A stretch of 47,325 bases of DNA, taken from contig JADGJL010000078.1 of the NCBI GenBank assembly GCA_027600665.1, positions 1-47,325 of the forward strand, read 5' to 3'. Position numbers and translations under genes: made by a program. This stretch comes from Irineochytrium annulatum (taxonomy: Eukaryota > Chytridiomycota > Chytridiomycetes > Chytridiales > Chytridiaceae). The notes below the pieces were generated by a model, which did not search any database, was not told the origin of the DNA, and worked only from the letters and a program-made list of their open reading frames with translations. Of this stretch, positions 25,973 through 36,681 are shown piece by piece. Positions within the stretch are counted from its first letter, which is position 1. Every line of letters begins with the position of its first letter.

Positions 25973-26938
25973 TTACTTTGCGTTTCCACTCGCACCCTTG
26001 CGCTCCCTCAACCCCTCGCCGTGCCCGTTCCTAATAGCGTCCCTGTTAGCCCCGCTACCGTGCGAGACGCCCAGCATGTCATTAGGCAAAACAGCATACC
26101 CCTCTGTGCCCTTCCCCCCCTTCATCCACCCGGGGATCATCATCTGCTCCTTACTCCTCCCCCCGACACTTTTCCATCCAATCGCCAGAAACGCCCAACT
26201 GATGACTGCCATGACCCAGTACACGACGTAGATGCTCATCCACCCGTTGAACCTCATAAAACCCCACGCAGCTCCTTCCGTCAGCGCGCTGAACGGACGC
26301 GGCGTTACGGCGCCGATGATGCGGTCGGTCGGGTAGTAGTCCTCCTGGCGGGTGACGGTGTAAAGGCCAGTGGTTGGGTGGCGACAGAGGTGGAACATTG
26401 AGACCACCCGGGCGGATTGGGGGTTGGGAGAGGGGTGGAAGGTCGGCGCGAAGGTGTAGGTGATGTCGGTGACGACGCGGTTCGAGTTGGGGTCGTAGAC
26501 TGAAGAGTAAAAAGGTAAGTATGAAGGCGAGAAAAGATAAATGCATTGCATATGTCAAATAGGCGAGTGCATCCTCCGCCGACTCTTTGCCACGCAAAGC
26601 TCCTCCACCCGGCCCCGCTCTCTTCCCCTTCACCCTTCCCTTCCTATTCCACTTGCCCTTCTCCCTCCTAACCTTCCCCTTCCCTTCCACTTGCCCTTGT
26701 GTTGCTAACAGTACTCACAAAACGCATCAATCCTCATCTCCCCAAACCTCTTGTTCGCGTTGCTCCAGGCCACATAGATGCGGCGAACCTCTTCCCTCCC
26801 CTCGACAATAAACACGGGGTGATGGAAGACCACGTCGTGGGCGAGGTAGGTGTCGACGACGTGGTTGACCTTTTTGAGGTCGGTCGACAAGATGGGATCG
26901 ATTATGCACGGGACGAAGTCCTTGGCCGGGTCCTCCAT
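25973..26938 (-). CDS. SnoaL/NTF2-like domain membrane protein
   Basis: Two exons, 26938-26719 and 26499-25973, joined in phase over a 219-nt intron; 248 residues. The start MEDPAKDFVPCIIDPIL and the block VDTYLAHDVVFHHPVF resemble the fungal SigF-like NTF2-like proteins, which share a small cone-shaped alpha+beta fold. After the join, VVTDITYTFAP and MFHLCRHPTTGLYTVTRQEDYYPTDRII continue that fold, including the family's typical R-x-QED-x-Y element. One membrane helix follows at about residue 165-190 (MSIYVVYWVMAVISWAFLAIGW). The C-terminus is Gly-rich and soluble. The intron is long for this region and full of AAGGG-type low-complexity sequence. Biochemical role is unknown in the family; a lipid-like ligand is only a guess. 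Confidence 0.75.
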
Positions 26939-27898
26939 GTTAGAAAGAGAGAGAGACGGAGAGATGGGGACGAGGCTTCCAAGTGAGGAGGTGACCGGAG
27001 GTAAGGCGCGGAGATGGAGATGAGCTCTTTTGGATCGCGATGGGCGTTGTGGAGAATATCAGTCAACCGCGCGCACAAGCCTCCCTTCTGATACATCCTC
27101 GTTGACCAGTCGCACGCACCCTGCTGGCGTTCATGCAGGAAAACTCAATGAAATTAAGCCCCAAAAAAAAGGGAGCCTTTAGGTGGTTCGTCAGTGACTT
27201 GTTTTCATTTCAGTTGCATGATCAGCGAAGAACACCCAAAATCACTGCGCCGCCACGGTACAAGTGCTGGCCTTCTTTTGCTCCCTCGCCTCTACCTTTC
27301 CTCGGCGCGTCGTCCGGCTTATCGCAGCGTTGGGGTGAGAGCCCTCGGAATCCCTGCCTTCCACTTGCGCCTCTCGCGAGCAGAGGTCGGCATCGACGGG
27401 TGGCTGTCCATAAGCTAGCGGGCAATGAGCTCTCTGAAACCCTGCATTTCTGGCGAAGTTCTCATCGGCGCCAATAAGAGGTGCATCGAGTGGAAGGCAG
27501 AGGTGGAGGTCCGGGATTTACGTCCGCACATATCGAGGTCGCGATGGTGAGGGCGCTGTACGCGCACGAACGTCGACAGAACGATATTCGGGGTTACGCA
27601 CGTGTTTGTGACGAGTGTTATGAGAAGAGGCCGGACGACTAGTCTACCATCGACAAGGTTGGAAATAGCAACTCGTAGTGCAGTGATGGATGAAGAGAGA
27701 GCAGCAGATACAATTAAGCCATAAAATTGCCTTTCTCTCCTTTTATTGCTCTGTTTATGATTCTAGTTAAATTGCAAGGAGGACCGTTACTGTGATACCA
27801 AAATTTGGCCTTTCTATTTTACGTTGCCTTTGCCAGTTCACAATGGTATAATATTCTCGTCAATAAGTAAAAAACTTAATCCGGCTTTGTAAAACAAT
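26939..27898. other. Intergenic region, about 960 bp, no gene recognised
   Basis: Upstream of the SnoaL-like gene and downstream of the mannosidase gene. It starts with a GA-rich stretch (GAGAGAGACGGAGAGA) in the presumed 5' UTR. Open frames on both strands lack family motifs; the AT-rich 27700-27890 part is likely the mannosidase gene's 3' flank. Confidence 0.4.
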
Positions 27899-30800
27899 CT
27901 AAACAGCACAGCACGCATTCCGATCTAATGGACACCGTAGTAAACAATATAATCCCATGCCCCGATCAATTACAGATGCACCCCGAAGCTTCCGCCCTAT
28001 CGGCCTCCCCGGCCAGCTCTTGCTTGCCGTCTGTTCCCCATCTACTAAAACAAGGTTGGTGACAGGCCGCTGTCCGAACTGAAGATGCGTGCTCGAACTG
28101 ACGCCGTTCCGCAAATAATCGTCGTCGAATTCCCCGCCTTTGCGAACTATCGACACTGACAGCGGCTTCATCCCCGAAATGAAAAACTCCCGAGTCAAGG
28201 CTGTCCCCGTTTGTCGCCCAACAAGAATGGTTGGTATATTGTGGCAATCAGTGAAGGAGTCGTCCCCTGGCGCCATGGGGAATATAACGTCATCATCGTT
28301 TACCACGACGACGCCGACGGCCCCAGCAAGTTCCGCGGCGTGTGCCTTTTCCGTGAAAAGGCAGCCTCCGCGTCGTACAAGTAGTATATGCCCCAACGTC
28401 TCAAGAGAATCAGGAGCGTAAGGTTCGCAGCCGTCGCCGAGTATCTCAGTCAAATTCCATCGGGAGTTAAAGCGTAAAGTCACAATGGGGAACAGCAACG
28501 CCTGGAGTTTATCCGTGCTGCTGAATCGTGGCCCAAACATGGCCAAAGAACCGGCGAAGTCAACGTGTTGCGGTGTCACCCCCAACGTTGCAATTGTTAC
28601 CGCTGTGCGCAAAATAACGGATTCGACATCATATTCAACAGCCGTCTTGAAAATACTTCAGTGCAATTTCCGACTTAACTGTTTACAAACCTCTTCCGTA
28701 GACGTGACGGCCTCTGATAAGTATGATATGGCTTTGCGAGGCACTTTCACTACATCGGTGTGCTTCAATTCATAGCTTTGCCCACTATAGTGAATCTGGC
28801 AAGGGAGCGATCAAATAAACGTCGGGTGAAGGCGGAGACTAACAGAGGTTATTTTGTAGGACGCCGCATCGGCGTTCAAAACAAGGACTAGTCGAACTCC
28901 GTTAAGATTGTTCATGATGACCCCTTGCTCGAACTTAATAAGAAAACATTAGATCATTTTCACGCAAGACTCATTGCTCACTCTTGTCACATAGGTGGTA
29001 TCAAGTAAAGAGTGGTGACCACGCGTCGCTGAAAGCCTTAATCATTGTATTAATGAATAATTCCTAATTGGTGCATTTGAAAACCGAGAAAGGGGATCTA
29101 TCTACGAAATCTGCATAGCAAGATCAAGAAGCGGGGATTGCTTGAGGTGAATGCGATGAGGTGGTAGAGCCATGGCCAACGGAGTGCTTGACAGCAAGGT
29201 AGAAAAACGACACAATGAAAACTTCAAAAACTCGGTAGCCGACTGACGTTATATCAAAGCTTTGGACCTTCGCCGAGTCCCCGGCGTCACCGGACTGCAC
29301 TGCGGGGCAGAGAGAGTCTTCGAACGGACTATCCTCCTTGACGCCGACAAGGTTGTTTATATCGCTGATTTCGGAGACGGAGAGAGGCGGATTATATCGT
29401 AAAAAATCCGGTGGCCCGTCGAACCGAAACGATTGGCACGAATGGTTACTAATCGAACTACCGGAATAGGAGGACAGTTGATGAGGCCCGTACAGGCGAT
29501 ATGGCATCGGGAAAATGTGTCCCTCTTCGCAATCGTTACCACGCTTCACAACGGTGCAGAACAAACCTGTAGTAAATACATAGTTACTGTCAATTGAATT
29601 CCAAACGTTTTCTGTGATTTTGCTTAATAGAGCCCTGCATTTTTGACAGAACGAGTACCTTTGTCAAAAAGAAGATAAAGATATTTCAAGGTTTCAGATA
29701 GAAAAAAACTCTCCATTCGGTCTTCGACTCCTCGCTGACCGACAGACTGGATAGAGCCGAAACCACAACTTGTGCGGGATTGCAAATCAATGTCGTTAAG
29801 AAGGCGCTCGCCCACCTCGAGATAATGCGGATGTCCGGTCGCCTATGATACTTTAGCCGCAACATAGGCAAACAGCTTACTTGGTACAGCATGTATGTGC
29901 TTTCGATTAATTCAGGTCGCAAAGGATACGACCCGATATTGGCAACCTTGCTAAAAAAGTCGAACCTCTCCGGCAAAGCCCTAAACTTCTTCCAGATGGT
30001 ATAAAAAACGTGATGGCTCCGCATCGCACTCCCGACATCTCCGATAAGCACCTTTTTCTTGCATTCAGTGCATATTCACATAAACAACTTTACCTGAAGG
30101 CCAGGGAAATAGGCGGATAATGAATCAATCCAACTCGTAACTAAAGCGCCGCTAAACATATCGACGTTGCGGTACAGGAAGCCTTTCTCGTCCTTGAGAT
30201 TCTTCAAAATCGCCGCGTATGCTATCTCAAACATCTCCAGGTACTCCATATCCCCGAAGAGAACATATGCTTTGAAAAGGTACTCATGAAACGAGTCAAT
30301 GCCAGCACCGACTCCGGACATAGAGTGAATCCACTGGCCGGTTTGAATATTAATAGTATTCCCCACAAGGTTTAACGGCGACCTTCGGCTCCAAACCGCA
30401 AACAAAGCTTTTCTCGCTACTTCCTACGCAAGCGTTACAAAAAAATCAACAAATCTCGTGTACCTCAAACATCTCATTGCCAGTCAACCGAGATAAAACG
30501 CCGAACTCGAGAAGAAGTGTTCCAGCGCCTGCGGTACACGTGTCATTGACTTCCCATGGCAACACGCCGCTTCGCAGATTCACCCTCGGGTACGGGATCC
30601 CGGTCGGTGTTCTGAAAGCTGGCAGCAGCCGAGTTCCAAGGTCCTCCGCCATATCAAGCAGCTCGCCTCCGTAGGTCTCAAACGGAAAACCTAGCTTCGG
30701 GTGTGTTGCCAACATGTGTGCGGAAAGAAGGCCTCCCAGAACTCGGATGGTCACTTCGAAGACCTGAACTCTCGAATCCAGGTCAAAGGAAACGGTCTCG

Positions 30801-31165
30801 ATGACTTTCTTAACGGAATCTTTGAAGCCCTCCTCATCGCCCATAATGGCAAGGGCGTCCAGAGAATCGATTAGAGTCACAGAGTAGTTCCCCAAAACGT
30901 CATTGATATTCCTAGTGAATTTTAATCTCTGTGTTTTCATTGTTGACAATCAACCTCACCAATTGTTGCTGTCCGAATAATCGGGTCCACGTCCATTGCA
31001 TTTGACCGGATTTAGCTCATCCAAAGGCCATGCATGCTTCATGTATGACTGGAAGCCGAAGTCGAACATCTCCCGGGCACGATCTCGCAGTGCAAATCGA
31101 CGATCATCTGTCATGCATAGCGCCGTTGGAAGCACGATGGCAGCCGATAGAAGACTCCATATCAT
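27899..31165 (-). CDS. EDEM-type GH47 alpha-mannosidase-like protein with PA domain
   Basis: ER-luminal GH47 protein of the EDEM/Mnl1 (Htm1) class, which trims mannose from misfolded glycoproteins for ERAD. Exons: 31165-30960, 30911-30464, 30423-30094, 30051-29881, 29842-29659, 29611-29567, 29524 to about 29232, 29140-29106, 29036-28991, 28933-28844, 28795-28691, 28645-27899. Signal peptide [19 protein letters not shown]47 blocks: [64 protein letters not shown], and after two short introns YVFTTEGHIFPM, the Thr-Glu-Gly-His motif near the calcium-binding Thr. After [20 protein letters not shown], a protease-associated domain follows ([29 protein letters not shown]), as in EDEM3. No C-terminal KDEL-like signal or membrane helix is visible. 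The splice after exon 7 (29106-29240) is uncertain. Confidence 0.9.
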
Positions 31166-31659
31166 CTTCGAGCAACCTCAATTGCCCCCGAATGCACCCA
31201 CACGATCTGCCCGAGGTGGCTTGGGAGGTGGTGTCAAAGGGTACTACCGCTGATCTGCTTGTGCATCCTGTACGGTAACGCTCAAGATTCGACGGACGTC
31301 GTGTTAGATCTGGCTGTAGCACACGGCGCCGTGCGTTATGGCCGTACGGCGCTGCAGGTGCAAAGATCCTCGCTTGGCGTTGGCGTTCTCGTGCCGTTGC
31401 CAGAGCGCCAGATAGACCGGACACCCAGTGCAGCGAACGAGCAGTGACAAAGAAAACGACATTTCGGCCATGGGCCTCACTTAAATCTTGTGGCATCTGA
31501 CGCATGGTCGGAAACTTCAAATGCAGACATGATAATGAAATATATTCGAAGGCCAATGGCGTGCAGGGTGTTTTTTATGGCAGCGTAGCAGTATTGGTAA
31601 CTACAACGCGACTGGTGGTCAATATCAAAAGATCCGCACTCGAAACCGAGCGCGATCGT
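31166..31659. promoter_or_regulatory. Divergent promoter region, mannosidase / TFIIF alpha
   Basis: 494 bp between start codons of two divergent genes. Open frames reading through are extensions without an ATG or motif. No defined element recognised. Confidence 0.4.
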
Positions 31660-33892
31660 ATGGATGGCGAGGGGCAATACACAGAATACCGGCTCATCTC
31701 GGCCGGGCCGGGGTTGAAATGCAACATCATGCGGATCAACAGCTCGCGCTTCGACCTGATGAGCCTGGCTCCGCCCATTAGGATGCATCGAAAGATTCCG
31801 GAACCGGAGGGCGAAGTGAAAGCAGAGCCCGGTGCAACGGACGGGCTCGTCGAGGTGAAGGAGCAGCCCAAAGAGGTTCTGGATCCGTCCAAGGTCGGAG
31901 GGGGCGCGGCTGCGCTGAAATCGCGGCTGCAGCCGTTCAAGAAGAAGCTGCGGCCGAAGTTCTTTGGCGTGGGAGACGATGGGGAGGCCAGTCTGCATCG
32001 CACCAGGCCGAAGGATCCCGACCGGTATCCGTGGATCATCGTGGACAGCAAGCAGGAGGAGATTGAGGGGAATTTGGAGGGCTCGCAGCGCGCGAATTAT
32101 GTTCTTTTGGTCATTGCGTCGGTCAGTAGTTTGTCCACACATTACAACCAGTCTGCTGCATGTACAACGGGTTCTGAAAAGAGGTGTTAATAATGTTCGC
32201 CAGGAGGAAGACAAGGAGAAGGCCGCGGACGGTTTCCGAGTGAGGCCGGTTTCTAAGTGGTACAAATTCGCAGCAAAGCCGAAAACAAAGTATGCCACCC
32301 TGACCACTGAGGAAGCGGAGGCGCGCATGTCGGCGAACAGTAAGCGAGCTGCGGCCGAGGAGCGATGGTTTATGAGGAATAAGAAATCGGTGCGCGATTT
32401 GAACGTGTTGGGCACGGAAATTAACTTGCTGCAGGTAACGGAGGAAGCCGCGGCCATAGACGGTGTGGTGTTGAAGAAGGAGGAGTTGGAAGTTATCAAT
32501 AAACAGCTGAAGAAGCAAACTTTTAAAGCGACCTCAGAACCGGCAAAGTTGGTTTCCGCGTGCCGAGTTTTTCTTGCATTATTTCATTTATTCATTGTTC
32601 ATAAGGGGTGGGAAGTCTCGAGGGAAGAATCATGAGCTTGAGGAGGAGCTAGATTTTGATGAGGTTGTTTCGGATGATGAGAACGTCGACTTTGGCATTG
32701 AGAATGAGGACGAGGCGAAGGAGGCGAAGAAGCGAGAACATGGGATCAATGCGAAAAAGAAGGACTTTGACGACATAGATGAGGATGAGGAAGAGGCGAA
32801 TAAGAAGAAAGCGGGTTTGAAGTCGAAAGCCGCGAAGGTAGAGATATTTTTTGCAAAGCAGCCGCAGGAAGGTCATAAACGTTTTTGTTTCATTCGTTAG
32901 AACATAAAGAAAGTGCTGCGGAAGCGAGGTGACGAGATTGCATATGTTTCTGACGGCGAGGACAATCCGTACGAAAGTGACGACCAGGAGAGTGATGATG
33001 ATGCCGAGGCTACCGCTGCCAAGGACGCGGCGGCAAAGGAGGATGCAAAGGCTATCAAAACCGAACCTCTGTCGCCTTCGCTGAAGTCAGGCTCGCCGGC
33101 CTTGAAATTGTCAAAGGGGAACAAGCGTGAGCCACCCAGCGATTTACAAAAGCACGCGAAGAAAGTTAAGACGGAAAAGGGAGCTTCGTCTCCCGCGTTG
33201 AACTCAAACGGAAAGTCGACGCCGTCGCTCAACGGGAAAGCCAGGTCTCCTCAGCTCAACGACAAGGCGAAAAGCCCCGCCTTGACGGACGACGGAACGT
33301 CGTCCGGGAACGGCAGCTCCCCGTCACTCGGTGTGAAAATAAAGCTAAAGGTCGGCAGCTCGCCTGAGGTGAAGCCCGCATCTACGGCGTCGCCTTCGTT
33401 GGATAAGAAGAGAAAGCTGGACAACGGCGCGTCACCTCAGATGAAGAAGGTGAAGATATCGGGGGCTTCGCCGCAGATTCCACCGCCGCCACCGTCAGCG
33501 GCGGATGTGATCGCACGGCAGAATCAGGAGGAGCGGATGCGCAAGGCGGCGCTGAAGAAGACGGGAACTCCGTCGTTGGCCAGTCCGGAAATAAAGGTCG
33601 CGTCACGGCCGACGACGCCATCCCTGTCAGGGGGTATACCAAACGTTGGCACCGCGGGTAAGCTAAAATACTGGCGTACGATACTTTTAAAATAATGCTG
33701 GATGAAGAATTGCTGGTGGACAATGATGTCATCAGCTTATTCTCGCGACCATCGCCGCCTCAGACCGTAAAGGAACTTATCGCGATGTTGAAGGACAAGA
33801 TGAAGAATCCGGAGAACAAGGAACGCATCAAGGAAATCCTCAGACGGCTCATCGCGGTATCAGGCGGCGTGATATCTCTGAAGAAACAATGA
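31660..33892 (+). CDS. TFG1: Transcription initiation factor TFIIF alpha subunit (RAP74)
   Basis: Large subunit of TFIIF, which escorts RNA polymerase II to promoters. Five exons: 31660-32121, 32204-32559, 32606-32837, 32901-33657, 33708-33892; 663 residues. The N-terminal dimerisation region includes YPWIIVDSKQEE and, across the first intron, FRVRPVSKWYKFAAKPKTKYATLTTEEAE, typical of RAP74. Then an acidic Asp/Glu/Lys region (about 270-370), a long Ser-Pro-x-Leu-rich repeat region (about 370-590), and a C-terminal winged helix (VKELIAMLKDKM, RIKEILRRL) that contacts the phosphatase FCP1 in orthologues. The exon 2 donor at 32560 (GTGCCG) was chosen because only it keeps the frame. The ATG at 31660 is the first followed by the family start YRLISAG. 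Its stop lies 83 bp from that of DRC2. Confidence 0.94.
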
Positions 33893-33975
33893 TGATCCGG
33901 TATTGGATTGGAAATGTGATGATTTTGCTTGAAATGGGATACTTTTACTGCACATATATACAATAAATACTACAT

Positions 33976-35701
33976 TCACATCACTTTCCGAGCCAAACGC
34001 CCGCTCATGATGGCCGAGAAGTTGGGGTCGGCGTTGACGACGAACAAGGGGTTCGGTTGAGAGAGCACGTCCTCGTTCAAGCTAATCCCGTCCAAATACT
34101 GTTTCAAGATCGACCGGAGGTGCATGTTCTCTTCCCGCAGGATGTCCCTTTGACGAGATAACGCGTGCAAGTCCAGTGCAACCTTGTTGAAGCGTTTGTG
34201 GAATTGCTCCATCGCTGGGTACTCCTTCGGCAGCAACGAAGCAAGAGCCGGGTCCATCTAGCACAAATCAATTCATGTCAATATAAAAACTCATACGTCA
34301 AAGTTAAATGTCGCCTCGACGTCATCAACACTGTTGTTGTAGAACGGGAGAATTTTCTCGCTCTCGGTTTCCAGCTTCCTGTTCATTTCCGCCATCTTTA
34401 TGATCTTCTCCGCTTTGTCGACCTTCCCCTGAAGGTCCTTCAGGACCCGCGAAGACAGCAGCGTCAAATCCGTCAACCTTCGTCTATCCTGCTCCCGGAA
34501 GGTGTTCATTTTCCTCTTCAAACTCTGGAAGTGGATTTGAATGGCGTCCTTCTCATCACGTAAAACCCTATTTCTTTCCTCGTACTCTCGAGAATTATTA
34601 GAAAGGCGGGTTTTAAAGTGCGCGATGGTTTCCTACATGTACGAAGGTTACTGATGGCCATAGGTAAAGGAAAGAGATAACGGACCTGGAGTTTCACTAG
34701 CTTCTTCATTTGCTGTTCAATATCTTTCGCGTTCTTTTGATCCTTCATCTTTAACTCATCGAACGACTTCTTCCGCTCTTCGGTGCTGGAGTTATATGCG
34801 TTCAAAGCGGCCTGGAACTGTCGCCATAGGTCTTCTACCGTGCCCTCTAACTGGATTCTAAGGGCGTGCTTTTCTTCCAGATTCTTAACGCAAGCTTTAA
34901 CATTCAACGCGGCACAATGCTCGACAACTTACTTTGTTTTTTACGTCGTCTTTAAGTGATGAGTACTCGTGTTTGGCATCGGCCTCCGTCTCCTGAAACT
35001 CATGCTCCATCCTGGCTAAAATCCCCAATATTTCGGCCTTTTCCCTTGCATGCTGAGCTTGGAGTTTTGCCCTAAAAATTTGATCAGGGTCTCCCTCGTG
35101 CGCAAAACGCGACAAGACAGAACCTCTCAGTATGAAACTCCGTCTCTAGAACGTCGAGATCCGCGTTAAAGCATGTCTGAAGCGTCGACAGACGTCCCAA
35201 TTGGATGTCGATCAAAGTGTCCGTGTTCACGCAGTGCGCCTGCAGGGCCGTCGAGAATTGCTCCTCCGCTTCGGCGACGTCGCCCTCAAGGTTCTGAAGC
35301 GCGGCGTTCTTCCGGTCGACATGTCGCTCGTGAATCTGCCGGAGTATCTCTACCTGAGAGCGTAACTCACTAGCCTTCGCTGTGAAATGGTTGTCAACGG
35401 TCGAAAATACGACAAGCTGGCGACCGACTTACCAGCTTTCATAAGCTCCCTCCATCGGTTCTGAATTTTCAAGTTGTTGAGCCTGGCGTTTTTCTCCTCG
35501 ATGGCTTGCTTTTCCTGTTTGCTTCCGTTACTATCCCGCCGCTGGCCTCGTGGGAACAAGGCTCACCTTGGCCTTCGCCTTCAGCTGATCCATCAACTTC
35601 CTCCTGGCCTCCTCCTCCTTTAACAGCTGCGCCTCCGTCTTAACCGCCCGATCCTTCTTCCCCTTTTTCCCACCCTTCCCTCCGCCTTTCTTCTTGGCCA
35701 T
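33976..35701 (-). CDS. DRC2: DRC2/CCDC65 dynein regulatory complex subunit
   Basis: Coiled-coil subunit of the nexin-dynein regulatory complex linking outer doublets of motile axonemes. Seven exons: 35701-35567, 35514-35433, 35379-35124, 35071-34933, 34883-34686, 34632-34297, 34257-33976; 475 residues, close to human CCDC65 (484). The N-terminus is Lys/Gly-rich (MAKKKGGGKGGKKGKK). Then comes a coiled coil with family blocks ALQNLEGDVAEAEEQF, LDVLETEFHTER, NLEEKHALRIQLEGTVEDLW and HFQSLKRKMN. The conserved end is LRSILKQYLDGISLNEDVL then QPNPLFVVN, nearly identical to animal and algal DRC2. Only flagellated organisms retain this gene, so it is strong evidence for a swimming stage. It is divergent from NDUFS4 across 69 bp. 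Confidence 0.96.
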
Positions 35702-35770
35702 GATGTTGAGAGCAGTGTCAGGCCGAGTCAAGATTGGCTTGACCTGAAAGGTCGTCAAAACTTCTCTAAG
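35702..35770. promoter_or_regulatory. 69-bp bidirectional promoter region, DRC2 / NDUFS4
   Basis: A flagellar gene and a respiratory-chain gene start 69 bp apart on opposite strands. No TATA-like or X-box-like palindrome is clear in the gap. Confidence 0.5.
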
Positions 35771-36472
35771 ATGCTCTCACGATCCATCCGGCATTTCACC
35801 AGATCCCTCCCGAAGGCCGCCGCCGACGCCCCCGGGGCGAAAGGGGAGGCCCTCGTCACCCAGGTGCCGAAGCCGACGGATGTGTTCCCGGCCGATGTGG
35901 CATCCGGCGTGCCCCCCGAAATCAGCAGCCGAAGGTAGTAGTGATCTTTGTTGCTGGTAATGCATACTGACGCCGCAGCATCAGCGTAAGGATATATCGG
36001 CCGGCGAACACGCCGACGCAGAGTGGATCGGCGAGGCCGAATCCGTGGAGGATCGATTTCGACTCGCAGGAGCGGTGGGAAAACCCTTTAATGGGCTGGG
36101 CAAGCAGGTGTGTAGCATCGGAGCCTTGTTCTACATTGGCTGCGACTGCTAGAATCGTTCTACTTTGGCTCGACCGCTAGAATCGTGCCGTTTCCAACGC
36201 GCTTTTAGATGGCGGAACTTTGCTGATTTTATTTTCTTAGCGGCGACCCCGTCCAGGCGCTGAGCATGAAGTTCTTGACGAAGGAAGATGCTATTTTGTT
36301 TGCGGAGAGGCAGGGGTACAACTACTGGATAGATATGCCGAAGGAGGCGGTATTCAAGCCCAAGATGTACGCGGAGAACTTCAAAGTGGGTGGCTGTTCA
36401 TTAACCTAAGCCTTTACTCATATTCTCGTTTAGTACACCGGGGACAAGCTGCGCCTGTACCGCACGAAATAA
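35771..36472 (+). CDS. NDUFS4: NADH:ubiquinone oxidoreductase 18 kDa subunit (NDUFS4)
   Basis: Accessory subunit at the base of the peripheral arm of mitochondrial complex I. Four exons: 35771-35934, 35979-36107, 36241-36385, 36434-36472; 158 residues. A basic N-terminal leader (MLSRSIRHFTRSLPKAAA) fits a mitochondrial presequence. The conserved region is complete: SVRIYRPANTPTQSG, the WRIDFDS strand, WENPLMGWAS joined to SGDPVQALSMKFLTKEDAI, FAERQGYNYWI, and PKMYAENFK joined to YTGDKLRLYRTK. Family members usually end in a basic tail like this. Intron 2 (133 nt) carries a 28/29-nt tandem duplication. Presence of complex I excludes lineages that lost it, such as many budding yeasts. Confidence 0.95.
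36129..36185 (+). repeat. Tandem duplication within NDUFS4 intron 2
   Basis: Two adjacent copies (29 and 28 nt) of TTCTACWTTGGCT...CTAGAATCG with a few mismatches. Each copy contains a CTAG and CTGC/CCGC context, so it may duplicate the branch-site region and explain the unusually long intron. Confidence 0.85.
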
Positions 36473-36681
36473 ACATATTATGCATTTGGTAGCCACGCAT
36501 CGTCCGCACTTTCGCGTTGTAGTGTAATGCATGGCCATTGCTTCCCTACTGGGTCGATTATAACGACATCAATATACCAACTAACAAACATTGGGTGGTG
36601 TGATGGAGTGCGCGATGAAAGAAAATTTGACAGTTTCCAGTGGACTTCATTGACTTTCCATCGGACGACCTCTCAGCAACG

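Noticed and set aside
27133..27477. 114-aa plus-strand open frame in the 27-kb gap
   Set aside because: No family motif and codon pattern is not convincing; left as intergenic.
29567..29658. Single 92-nt intron in the mannosidase gene giving [12 protein letters not shown]
   Set aside because: Splitting it into two introns (47 and 42 nt) with a 45-nt exon restores [14 protein letters not shown], the conserved GH47 ending.
31477..32499. 340-aa minus-strand open frame
   Set aside because: Antisense to TFIIF alpha exons 1 and 2; composition of a shadow frame.
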